In this document: one piece after another, positions 1 to 5,396 of the stretch
Layout of the letters: every line of letters begins with the position of its first letter
Numbering within the stretch: the stretch's first letter is position 1
Assembly (NCBI GenBank): GCA_003170115.1
Contig: PMZS01000187.1
Location: forward strand, 1 to 5,396
Reading direction: 5' to 3'
DNA from: Spirochaetaceae bacterium
GTDB taxonomy: Bacteria > Spirochaetota > Spirochaetia > SZUA-6 > Fen-1364
Length of the DNA: 5,396 bases
Notes under the pieces: model-generated
Told to the model about the DNA's origin: nothing
The model's input: the letters and a program-made list of their open reading frames with translations, nothing else
The model's database searches: none
Made by a program: the position numbers and the translations under genes

Positions 1-31
1 CCTTGGCCAGGCCGTGCATCATTGTGGCGTA
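1..31 (-). pseudogene. Continuation of the NuoL-like gene beyond the TGA
   Basis: Reading on in the same frame after the TGA at 34-32 gives Y-A-T-M-M-H-G-L-A-K and then leaves the window. The H-x-x-x-K pattern matches the conserved helix of NuoL-type proteins (HAFFK in E. coli NuoL, H-x-L-x-K in Mrp/Hyf relatives). No frameshift is needed, so this is the 3' part of the same gene behind a nonsense codon. Two consecutive ATG codons at 22-17 could in principle allow a restart, but no Shine-Dalgarno sequence precedes them. Confidence 0.6.
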
Positions 32-994
32 TCAGAAATTGACCGCGCCGGCGGCGGTGCCGGTGGCGAGGCCGAGGAAAATGAAGGCGATCTGGCTCAC
101 GGTGGAGTAGGCGACGATCCGCTTGATGTCCGTCTCGACGAGTGCCGCCCCCGCGCTGACAAGCGCGCTCGCCGCGGAGGCCACCAGAACCACGGTGCGC
201 ATCCCGGGGTCGAGAGGGAAGGTCACCAGGAAAAGGCGCGCAAAGACGTAGACCCCGATTTTCACCAGTACCGCGGCGTGGAGGAGCGCGGTGACCGGGG
301 AAGGGGCGACGCCGGCGTCCGGCAGCCACGTGTGGAAGGGGAGGGTGGCGGATTTGGAGAGCATCCCCACGAGGAAGAGCCCCGAGACGATCCAGGGGAG
401 GGTCGTGCCCTTCAGCGCGGCCAGATCGAAGGATCCGGTCTGTCCGTACACCGCGACAATGGCCAGCAGCATGAGCAGGGCGCCGAAGCCGGTGATCAGG
501 AAGGCCTTGTCGGCGCGAAGGACGTCGGTTTTGCTCCTGTAGAATCCGATCAGCCTCCAGCTCGCGATTGCGGTGATCTCCCAGAACACGAAAAGGAATA
601 TCAGGTTCGCGGAGAATACGAGACCCATCATGGCTCCGAGAAAGAGCGTCGCCATGAGGTAGTACTCATTCTGATTGTCGTAGTGGCTGATGTAGTCAAA
701 GGAGAACAGCATGATGACCGCCCCCACAAGGGAGGAGACCACGGCCATGAAAACCGCCAGGGCGTCGGCCGTCAGCGTGAGGGATATTCCCAGTGGTCCC
801 GCCGCCGACCACGTGACATCCTGGCTTGCCAGAGCGGCCGGCACCAGGAGCAGCGCGCAGACGAGTGAGACACACACCAGGCACAGTGCGCAGAGATTGC
901 GCACGAGTGCCGACACGCGGCCCAGCAGGGGCAGTATGAATGCTCCCCCGAGCGGGACCAGGACGCAGACGAGCAAGATTGCTGCTCTGGGCAT
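32..994 (-). CDS. NuoL/MrpA/HyfB-family proton-translocating membrane subunit, cut short by in-frame TGA
   Basis: This is an antiporter-like, ion-translocating membrane subunit as found in complex I (NuoL), Mrp antiporters and group 4 hydrogenases; it would move H+ or Na+ across the inner membrane. The 320 visible residues are almost all hydrophobic helices. Family charges are in place: Glu139 in FWEITAIASW (like E. coli NuoL E144), Lys214 and His221 in LSKSATLPFHTWLPDAG, His239 and Lys245 in LLHAAVLVK, and DIKRIVAYSTVSQI at 289-302. The ATG at 994 follows GGAGAGGGG, and Glu139 lies at the usual distance from the N terminus, so the start looks right. The family normally runs to about 480-650 residues. 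Here TGA at 34-32 ends the frame, while the next codons continue the homology. The family call is confident. Which complex it serves (Nuo, Mrp or hydrogenase) cannot be told, because no sister subunit is visible. Confidence 0.85.
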   Translation of the reverse strand: MPRAAILLVCVLVPLGGAFILPLLGRVSALVRNLCALCLVCVSLVCALLLVPAALASQDVTWSAAGPLGISLTLTADALAVFMAVVSSLVGAVIMLFSFDYISHYDNQNEYYLMATLFLGAMMGLVFSANLIFLFVFWEITAIASWRLIGFYRSKTDVLRADKAFLITGFGALLMLLAIVAVYGQTGSFDLAALKGTTLPWIVSGLFLVGMLSKSATLPFHTWLPDAGVAPSPVTALLHAAVLVKIGVYVFARLFLVTFPLDPGMRTVVLVASAASALVSAGAALVETDIKRIVAYSTVSQIAFIFLGLATGTAAGAVNF

Positions 995-1055
995 ACCCCT
1001 CTCCGTGAGTTTGATCGCGGGATTCTGATTCTTCTCGCAGGTGAAAATCTGGGGG

Positions 1056-1084
1056 AGTATAGCGCGGAGGGAGAGTTTTGCCTA
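1056..1084 (-). promoter_or_regulatory. Candidate sigma-70 promoter for the NuoL-like gene
   Basis: On the minus strand, TAGGCA (1084-1079, 4/6 to TTGACA) is separated by 17 bp from TATACT (1061-1056, 5/6 to TATAAT). Transcription would begin near 1049, giving a leader of about 55 nt before the ATG at 994. It lies in the 113-bp gap after motB, where I see no clear terminator hairpin, so read-through from motAB is also possible. This is consensus matching by eye only. Confidence 0.4.
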
Positions 1085-1107
1085 TCCCTTGCGCACGGCT
1101 TTCGAGG

Positions 1108-1854
1108 CTACAATTTCTCCACGATCACGATATCCACCCGCCGGTTGAACGAGCGGCCTTCTTCCGTGTTGTTGGACTGGACCGGCCGCGTGCTGCCGTA
1201 TGAGGATGAGGAAAGGCGCTCGGTCGGCACGCCGTAGTCTTCCAGGGTCTGCAGGACCGCGACGGATCTTTCCGCGGCGAGCTGCCAGTTGCCGCCCGGC
1301 CACCGCACGGCGTCCGGCGGGATGTTGTCCGTGTGTCCCTCGACGACCACGGAGTTGGGGATCTGGCCGAGAAAATCGGAAACCTGCTGGAGCACGGGCA
1401 TTGCGTCCGCGTTCAGGGCGGCTGAAGCGGAAGCAAAGAAGAGGTCGGAGACCAGGGATATGGCGAAGCCGTTTTCCGTGGGGATCACTTTCACTTTCCC
1501 CGCCTTCACGAGGGTCTGCAGGGAGGACAACGCCTGGTTGCGGAGGATCGACTGCCCGCCGGTGCCCGCATTCCTGCCGCCCCGGTTGCTCTGCACCCGC
1601 TGGCCCGGGGTGAGACCCTGGAGGAGTCCGGCTCCGCCGCCGCCGCGCGTGTCGAAAATAGTGAAATTCCCGCCGTTGAAAACGCTGCTGAACGCTTCCT
1701 GCATCTCCTGGAATCGCTGGGGATTCACCGCGCTTAAGGAATAGAGGATGATGAAGAAGACCATGAGCAGGGTGATCATGTCGGCGTAGGTGAGAAGCCA
1801 TCGCATCAGGTCCGGCTTCGGTTCTTCGGCCCTTTTTATCTTTCTCCGCGGCAT
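1108..1854 (-). CDS. motB: Flagellar motor stator protein MotB (OmpA-type peptidoglycan-binding domain)
   Basis: MotB is the stator subunit that binds the ion at a membrane Asp and anchors the stator to peptidoglycan. The 248-residue protein has a basic N-terminal tail and one membrane helix beginning LTYADMITLLMVFFIILYS, with the ion-binding Asp at residue 25. A Gly-rich linker follows at about 70-100, then an OmpA domain carrying EGHTDN (172-177), NWQLAAERS (189-197) and NRRVDIVI (237-244). All are canonical. Length is slightly short of E. coli MotB (308), mostly in the linker and C terminus. A GTG at 1857 lies directly before this ATG; I chose the ATG because GGGGA (1864-1860) sits 5 nt upstream of it and only 2 nt from the GTG. 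It starts 12 bp after the motA stop, in one operon. The stop is TAG at 1110-1108. Confidence 0.93.
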   Translation of the reverse strand: MPRRKIKRAEEPKPDLMRWLLTYADMITLLMVFFIILYSLSAVNPQRFQEMQEAFSSVFNGGNFTIFDTRGGGGAGLLQGLTPGQRVQSNRGGRNAGTGGQSILRNQALSSLQTLVKAGKVKVIPTENGFAISLVSDLFFASASAALNADAMPVLQQVSDFLGQIPNSVVVEGHTDNIPPDAVRWPGGNWQLAAERSVAVLQTLEDYGVPTERLSSSSYGSTRPVQSNNTEEGRSFNRRVDIVIVEKL

Positions 1855-1866
1855 CACGTTCCCCGG

Positions 1867-2664
1867 CTACTCGGTCCTGTTCGCGTCAAGCTCTTTCTTC
1901 TCCTGCTCCTCGAGGAAACCCTCGATCTTTTCCTTGACGAGTGCGGGGCTCTCACCCTGCTGGATGGAGCGCACGCCCACGATGATGAGCTGTTTTTGCA
2001 GCCGGAATGCTCTGACCTGGCTCTTCAGCTTGTTGCCGACGGGCAGCCACACGAGGTTGGCAAGCCCTATGCCATAGAGGGTGGCGATGAACGCGGTTGC
2101 CACCGACCGGCCCAGCTCGTTCATGTCGCCGCCCAGCCGGCCGAGCACAAGAACCAGACCCATGACCGTTCCGATGATTCCCATGGTGGGGGAGAAACCG
2201 CCCGCGGTCTCGAAGAGGTTGGCATCCTCCATCTTCCTCTGCTCCATGATCGCAAGGTCGCTCTCCAGCACCTCCACGAGGATCTCGGACTCGGTGCCGT
2301 CCACCACGAGGCGCAGCCCCTTGCGGAGCGTGTCGTCCTCCAGGTCCTCCACCGTGTCTTCGAGGCTGAGGATGCCGTCCCGCCGTGCCTTTTCCGCGAA
2401 CTCCAGGAGCTGCTGGGCAAGCTGGGGAGACGGGCCCGACACCCTCTGCATGGACTGCATCATGAGGGAGGGGATCCTCAAGACATCCCGGAGGCTCGAT
2501 GAAATGGTGAGGGCTCCCACGGTGCCCGAGACGATGATGATGAGCGCCGGAATGCCTATCAGGGCGAGAATGTTCCCCCCGTCGAGCGTGAACCCGGCGA
2601 GCAGGCCGCCCACTCCGATGAGAAGCCCGAGGGCTGTTGATATGTCAGATCCTCTCCTCGCCAT
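1867..2664 (-). CDS. motA: Flagellar motor stator protein MotA
   Basis: MotA is the multi-helix stator subunit that, with MotB, forms the ion channel and pushes on FliG in the rotor. The 265 residues show two N-terminal hydrophobic helices (about 8-28 and 32-54), then the cytoplasmic loop with EKARRDGILSLE (91-102), where Arg94/Arg95 and Glu102 correspond to the charged residues contacting FliG. Helix 3 carries GFSPTMGIIGTVMGL with Pro159 (like E. coli P173), and helix 4 ends in LVWLPVGNKL with Pro208 (like P222). The charged C-terminal tail is rich in Glu and Lys. The MotA family fits better than ExbB/TolQ because of the following motB and these motifs. The ATG is preceded by AAGGAG with 6 nt spacing. 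No chemotaxis or other flagellar gene lies in the window, so this is a stand-alone stator operon. Confidence 0.95.
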   Translation of the reverse strand: MARRGSDISTALGLLIGVGGLLAGFTLDGGNILALIGIPALIIIVSGTVGALTISSSLRDVLRIPSLMMQSMQRVSGPSPQLAQQLLEFAEKARRDGILSLEDTVEDLEDDTLRKGLRLVVDGTESEILVEVLESDLAIMEQRKMEDANLFETAGGFSPTMGIIGTVMGLVLVLGRLGGDMNELGRSVATAFIATLYGIGLANLVWLPVGNKLKSQVRAFRLQKQLIIVGVRSIQQGESPALVKEKIEGFLEEQEKKELDANRTE

Positions 2665-2670
2665 GAATCA

Positions 2671-2676
2671 CTCCTT
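2671..2676 (-). promoter_or_regulatory. Ribosome binding site of motA
   Basis: AAGGAG on the minus strand lies 6 nt before the motA ATG at 2664. It is a near-perfect Shine-Dalgarno sequence and fixes the start. Confidence 0.75.
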
Positions 2677-2683
2677 CCTACAA

Positions 2684-2710
2684 TTGTCGGCAGAAATCGG
2701 GATCACTTGC
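2684..2710 (-). promoter_or_regulatory. Possible sigma-28 (FliA) type promoter for motAB
   Basis: On the minus strand, GCCGACAA (2691-2684) matches the sigma-28 -10 element GCCGATAA at 7 of 8 bases. It is preceded, across the standard 11 bp, by GCAAGTGA (2710-2703), which shares only the AAGT core of TAAAGTTT (4/8). A FliA promoter is expected for motAB in many flagellated bacteria. The weak -35 keeps this tentative. The -35 half overlaps the candidate -35 of the opposite gene. Confidence 0.35.
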
Positions 2711-2736
2711 CTGCGATCCTTCACGAGGCGTATCAT
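2707..2736 (+). promoter_or_regulatory. Candidate sigma-70 promoter for the Rieske-flavoprotein gene
   Basis: TTGCCT (2707-2712, 4/6) and TATCAT (2731-2736, 5/6) are separated by 18 bp. Transcription would start near 2743, just before the GGAGGT ribosome binding site, giving a leader of only about 13 nt. It overlaps the proposed motA promoter on the other strand. Consensus match by eye only. Confidence 0.35.
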
Positions 2737-2744
2737 GCTCTCAC

Positions 2745-2750
2745 GGAGGT
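2745..2750 (+). promoter_or_regulatory. Ribosome binding site that sets the Rieske-flavoprotein start
   Basis: GGAGGT lies 5 nt before the ATG at 2756. It favours this start over an in-frame ATG at 2735 that has no such site, and over the long upstream open frame that runs antisense through motA. Confidence 0.8.
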
Positions 2751-2755
2751 GCCGC

Positions 2756-4342
2756 ATGGACGAAACGGGATGGAGGAACGTGGCGAAGGCAACTGATCTC
2801 GCCGAAAAGGTCCCCGTGGTCGTCGAGGCGGGAGAGGAGAAGATCCTCCTCGTCCTCCTTCAGGGCACCGTGCATGCCATGGGGCACGAATGTCCTCACT
2901 ACCAGGAAAAACTGGAGCACGGAGCGCTGTTCGGGACCCAGATAATCTGCAAGAGCCACTTCGCGCGCATGGATGTCACCACCGGCAGGGTCGTCGCCCC
3001 GCCCGCATTCAACGATCTGCCCGTGTACCCGGTGAAGGTGGAGAAGGGGGAAGTGTGGGTCGGACCGGTCGTGAAGCCGAAATTTCCGAAGCCTGCCGCC
3101 GCGCTCGGATCGGACGCCCGTGTGTTCCTCATCGTCGGTGGCGGCGCCGCGGGCAATACCGCGGCCGAGACGCTCCGCCGCGAGGGCTTTGCCGGCAGGG
3201 TCGTCATGATCACGGGAGAAACGGAGAGGCCCTACGACCGGCCCAACCTCTCCAAGGACTTCATGACGGGGAAGGCGGGGGAGGAATGGCTGCCGCTGCG
3301 GGGCCCGAAGTTCTATTCCGCCCAGGGGATCGAGCTGCTGACCGGTCGCAAGGTCGTCTCTCTGGATACCCAGAAAAAGGTTCTCACGATGGAAGGCGGG
3401 GAAACGATCGGTTTCGACAAGGCGCTCCTGGCCACGGGCGGAACTCCGAGGAAGCTCCCCATCCCCGGGGCGGACGGCAAGGCGTGTTTCATGCTGCGGA
3501 CCACCGCCGATGCGCGGGCCATCGTTGCGGCCGCCACACAATGGAAAAGCGTGGTGCTCATCGGCGCAGGGTTCATCGGCCTCGAGCTCGCCGGAAGCCT
3601 GAGGGACCGGGGACTGGAAGTCACCATGGTCGCGCCCGAGCCCCTGCCCCTGGCGCACATACTTGGAGACAGGATCGGCGCATACATGAAGTCCCTCCAC
3701 GAGTCGCGCGAGGTGCGGTTCCTCATGGGGCGGACGCCCGCCCGGATCGAGGGGGAGGCGGGGGCAAAGACCGTTGTGCTCTCCGATGGGGTCCGGCTCA
3801 CGGCAGGGTTCGTCGTCATCGGGCTGGGAACTCTCCCGGTTGTCGAATACCTGTCAGGAACCGGACTTGTGGAGAAGGGCGCGGTGCCGGTGGACGAGGC
3901 AATGCGGACGCGGGCGCCGGACATCTTCGCCGCCGGGGACATCGCCGCGCTGCCGGACGCTGACTGGGAACGCCGGCGCGTCGAGCATTGGGTTCCCGCC
4001 CAGCGCCAGGGGCAGCGCGCCGCCCGGGGCATGCTGGACCATGACCCGGGCCCGATGGAAATCGACTTCTTCTGGAGCAAGCAGGCCGGCGCGTCGCTGA
4101 AATACGTGGGCCACGCGCGCGATTTCGACCAGACGGTCTATCGGGGAGTGGTGGAGGAGGGGAAGTTCCTGGCCGGATATTTCCGCAAGGGCGTCCTCAA
4201 GGCCGCCGCTTCGATCGGCATGGCACTCGACCTGGTGGCTGTGGAACGGCTCATGCGGCTCGGCGCGGCGCCTACCGCCGCGCAGCTCGGCGACCAGGGG
4301 TTCGACCTCATTGCCGCGGCGCGCGCCGCGAGCGAGGGCTGA
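2756..4342 (+). CDS. Rieske [2Fe-2S]-FAD/NAD(P)H oxidoreductase fusion (AIFM3-like)
   Basis: A 528-residue soluble flavoprotein expected to pass electrons between NAD(P)H, FAD and a Rieske cluster; its partner is unknown. The N-terminal Rieske domain (about 6-103) has both ligand pairs: Cys46-Pro-His48 in ECPHYQEKLEHG and Cys65-x-x-His68 in ICKSHFARMD. The oxidoreductase has an FAD-binding GGGAAGNTAAETLR (128-141), the ERPYDRPNLSKDF signature (157-169), an NAD(P)-binding VVLIGAGFIGLELAGSLR (266-283) and the second FAD motif FAAGDIA (391-397). EHWVPAQRQGQRAA (410-423) and DFFWSKQ (437-443) are typical of the ferredoxin-reductase/AIFM3 group, as is the C-terminal domain. No signal peptide, membrane helix or redox-active CxxxxC is seen. 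At the end of the second strand of the NAD fold an Ala (293) sits where many NADH enzymes have an acidic residue, with Glu295 close by. The gene diverges from motA and converges on the STAS gene. The family is sure; the substrate is not. Confidence 0.9.
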   Translation: MDETGWRNVAKATDLAEKVPVVVEAGEEKILLVLLQGTVHAMGHECPHYQEKLEHGALFGTQIICKSHFARMDVTTGRVVAPPAFNDLPVYPVKVEKGEVWVGPVVKPKFPKPAAALGSDARVFLIVGGGAAGNTAAETLRREGFAGRVVMITGETERPYDRPNLSKDFMTGKAGEEWLPLRGPKFYSAQGIELLTGRKVVSLDTQKKVLTMEGGETIGFDKALLATGGTPRKLPIPGADGKACFMLRTTADARAIVAAATQWKSVVLIGAGFIGLELAGSLRDRGLEVTMVAPEPLPLAHILGDRIGAYMKSLHESREVRFLMGRTPARIEGEAGAKTVVLSDGVRLTAGFVVIGLGTLPVVEYLSGTGLVEKGAVPVDEAMRTRAPDIFAAGDIAALPDADWERRRVEHWVPAQRQGQRAARGMLDHDPGPMEIDFFWSKQAGASLKYVGHARDFDQTVYRGVVEEGKFLAGYFRKGVLKAAASIGMALDLVAVERLMRLGAAPTAAQLGDQGFDLIAAARAASEG

Positions 4343-4349
4343 TCCCTGG

Positions 4350-4682
4350 CTACGGTTCTATCTCAATGAGCGCGTCGAACTTGATCATCTTCAGGAGCTG
4401 GAGCATTTGGTCCCCGCAGTTGCGGATGACGAGGCGCCGGCCCATCTCGTCGCACGTCTTCTTGAAGTGCAGGATCTTGCCAATGGCCAAGGAGCTGATG
4501 CTGGTCACCTCTTTGAAATTCAGTGCGATGGTCCGATGCCCGCCCTGCATTGCACGGTCAAGCCAGGACTGGAACTCCGTCATGTCCTCCCGGGCGAGGT
4601 TTCCCGCAGGAACCAGCTCAACCTCGTCGGGTGAGAGTGCCCGGAGCCGCGTTGTATTCTGACTTTCTGGTTTCTCCTGCAT
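4350..4682 (-). CDS. Single-domain STAS protein (anti-anti-sigma factor type)
   Basis: A 110-residue protein that is almost entirely one STAS domain, the fold of SpoIIAA/RsbV antagonists, which bind an anti-sigma kinase and are switched by serine phosphorylation. ALNFKEVTSISSLAIGKIL aligns with SpoIIAA LNLEDLSFMDSSGLGVIL. Ser64 falls on the phosphorylated Ser58; the preceding Asp is Ser63, and the following Ser-Gly is Leu-Ala. The later strand and helix (RRLVIRNCGDQMLQLLKMI) fit the family. The ATG at 4682 is preferred to a TTG at 4688; neither has a strong ribosome binding site. It lies 73 bp after the pyrophosphatase stop, on the same strand, and could be co-transcribed or use its own promoter. 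No RsbW/SpoIIAB-like kinase or PP2C phosphatase is in the window, so a sigma-factor role is inference. Other STAS roles in phosphorelays, lipid transport or chemotaxis-like signalling remain possible. Confidence 0.82.
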   Translation of the reverse strand: MQEKPESQNTTRLRALSPDEVELVPAGNLAREDMTEFQSWLDRAMQGGHRTIALNFKEVTSISSLAIGKILHFKKTCDEMGRRLVIRNCGDQMLQLLKMIKFDALIEIEP

Positions 4683-4696
4683 GGTCAATGCCTGTC

Positions 4697-4725
4697 AGTA
4701 TATGCAATCGTCACCGGGCGCGCAA
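4697..4725 (-). promoter_or_regulatory. Candidate promoter for the STAS gene
   Basis: On the minus strand, TTGCGC (4725-4720, 3/6) lies 17 bp from TATACT (4702-4697, 5/6). The predicted start near 4690 would leave a leader of only about 8 nt before the ATG, too short to hold a normal ribosome binding site. This agrees with the absence of one, but also weakens the promoter call. Confidence 0.25.
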
Positions 4726-4755
4726 TGGCCGGCCGAACCTTTTTCTCCGGGCATC

Positions 4756-5396
4756 TCAGATCGTTTTCACGAGATCCACGAAGTAGGGCAGGACCTGTTT
4801 CTTCCGTGACAGGACGTCCTTCATCTCGAAGAGGTTCTCTTCTCTCTTCGGGTAGGAGATGGCGCCCAGGACCCGGGACTCCCCCCGGCAGAGAAGGAGG
4901 CTCGTTTCCCGTGTCACATCGGTGATCATCAGGCAGGCGAACGAGCACTTCTCCACCTCGATGATCCTCTCCAGCTCCTCCGCCAATGCGTCCTTCATCG
5001 CCAGGATGGGAGCAAACCCGACGGTCTCGAACTGGCTCAGGCTGAAGCGGCGGTCTCCCTCCGTGTAGATCTTCTGATCCCTCCCAATGAGCTTTCGCGG
5101 GTCCATCCCCTCCAGCGAGGCGCCGGCAGCGAACATTTCTCCCCCGTAGGTTTCGATTTCCACCCCCGCGAGCGCGGCGAGCCACCCCGAGATGTCCCGG
5201 TCCAGCGACGTGGTGGTGGGAGATCGCAAGACCAGGGTGTCCGACAGCATGGCCGACAGGAGAAGCCCCGCGTCACGGGCCGGCGGGGTGACGCCGGAGG
5301 TCCGGTACAGGTCCGCCACGATGGTGCATGTGGAGCCGACGACGCGGTTGATGAACGTGATCGGGAGGGACGTCGTGCGCGCTGCCAGCCGGTGGT
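4756..5396 (-). CDS. ppaC: Manganese-dependent (family II) inorganic pyrophosphatase, C-terminal part
   Basis: The enzyme hydrolyses cytosolic pyrophosphate to two phosphates, pulling biosynthetic reactions forward. The 5' end is outside the window; 212 whole residues are visible. The frame enters at HRL, which matches the last His of the DHH motif (DHHRL). Next come VVGSTCTIV (usually PVGSTATIV), then LLLSAMLSDTLVLRSPTTT with the metal-binding Asp of SDT, and the DHHA2 domain with SLSQFETVGF. The DHHA2 substrate-binding SRKK motif lies in VLSRKKQVLP near the C terminus. About 211 residues follow the DHH motif in the Bacillus subtilis enzyme, so this end is full length. Some relatives carry regulatory CBS domains inserted before the DHH motif; that region is not visible, so both forms remain possible. 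The stop is TGA at 4758-4756. Confidence 0.9.
   Translation of the reverse strand, partial: HRLAARTTSLPITFINRVVGSTCTIVADLYRTSGVTPPARDAGLLLSAMLSDTLVLRSPTTTSLDRDISGWLAALAGVEIETYGGEMFAAGASLEGMDPRKLIGRDQKIYTEGDRRFSLSQFETVGFAPILAMKDALAEELERIIEVEKCSFACLMITDVTRETSLLLCRGESRVLGAISYPKREENLFEMKDVLSRKKQVLPYFVDLVKTI

Noticed and set aside
1..34. Selenocysteine insertion at the TGA of the NuoL-like gene.
   Set aside because: No convincing SECIS stem-loop in the 31 bases after the TGA, and I know of no selenocysteine in this family; the position is an ordinary hydrophobic helix site.
14..868. Long plus-strand open frame opposite the NuoL-like gene.
   Set aside because: Its product is a His/Glu/Arg/Gly-rich hydrophilic sequence with no domain, as expected from the complement of GC-rich membrane-protein codons; the opposite strand has clear homology.
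1082..1801. Minus-strand open frame overlapping motB in another frame.
   Set aside because: Arg/Gly/Pro-rich with no recognisable motif; motB in the other frame has every expected motif.
2081..2755. Open frame extending the Rieske-flavoprotein about 225 codons upstream.
   Set aside because: It runs antisense through motA, has low-complexity Ser/Arg-rich composition, and the strong GGAGGT site places the real start at 2756.
2890..3963. Plus-strand out-of-frame open frame inside the Rieske-flavoprotein gene.
   Set aside because: Arg/Gly/His-rich shadow of a high-GC gene, without a start context or domain.
4315..4330. Perfect 16-bp palindrome CGCGGCGCGCGCCGCG near the end of the Rieske-flavoprotein gene, possible terminator for the convergent pair.
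   Set aside because: It encodes an Ala/Arg-rich tail, has no unpaired loop beyond the stem centre and no T-run on either strand; it is probably compositional.
4727..4745. GGCCGGCC palindrome followed by five T on the plus strand, terminator-like.
   Set aside because: The stem is only a self-complementary octamer without a loop, and no plus-strand gene ends nearby.
1..5396. CRISPR array, insertion sequence, tRNA, rRNA or defence island.
   Set aside because: No repeated spacer pattern, transposase, inverted-repeat borders or RNA gene structure was seen; nearly all sequence is accounted for by ordinary genes.

Overview
The window is GC-rich, gene-dense bacterial DNA with five complete or near-complete coding regions and one gene cut by the right edge. 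No stretch over about 120 bases lacks a gene. A flagellar stator pair, a NuoL-type ion-pumping subunit, a Rieske-flavoprotein fusion, a STAS protein and a manganese-type pyrophosphatase suggest a motile, metabolically versatile bacterium. A Desulfobacterota-like (deltaproteobacterial) lineage would fit, but this is an impression from gene content and composition; there is no rRNA or marker gene to place it. I saw no mobile element, tRNA, rRNA, CRISPR array or long repeat.

Left part, minus strand (1-2664). Transcription runs right to left: motA (2664-1867), motB (1854-1108), then after a 113-bp gap a NuoL/MrpA/HyfB-family membrane subunit starting at 994. motA and motB are 12 bp apart and form a classical stator operon. 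The NuoL-like gene has its own candidate promoter in the gap. Its reading frame is stopped by an in-frame TGA at 34-32, but the codons after the stop (Y-A-T-M-M-H-G-L-A-K) still encode the conserved His/Lys helix of the family. The gene therefore looks interrupted by one nonsense codon rather than naturally finished.

Middle, plus strand (2756-4342). A 528-residue protein fuses an N-terminal Rieske [2Fe-2S] domain to an AIF/ferredoxin-reductase-type FAD/NAD(P)H oxidoreductase. It diverges from motA across a 91-bp spacer in which candidate promoters of the two directions overlap. It converges with the STAS gene, the two stop codons being 7 bp apart.

Right part, minus strand (4350-5396). A family II (DHH/DHHA2) inorganic pyrophosphatase, cut by the window edge within its DHH motif, is followed by a small single-domain STAS protein of the anti-anti-sigma type.

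The genes do not form one obvious pathway. The shared theme is energy and ion use (stator, proton pump, flavin/Fe-S redox protein, PPi hydrolysis) plus one signalling protein. I see no convincing novel defence or mobile system. The most worthwhile oddities are the in-frame TGA, the Rieske-flavoprotein of unknown substrate, and the compact motA/Rieske divergent control region.
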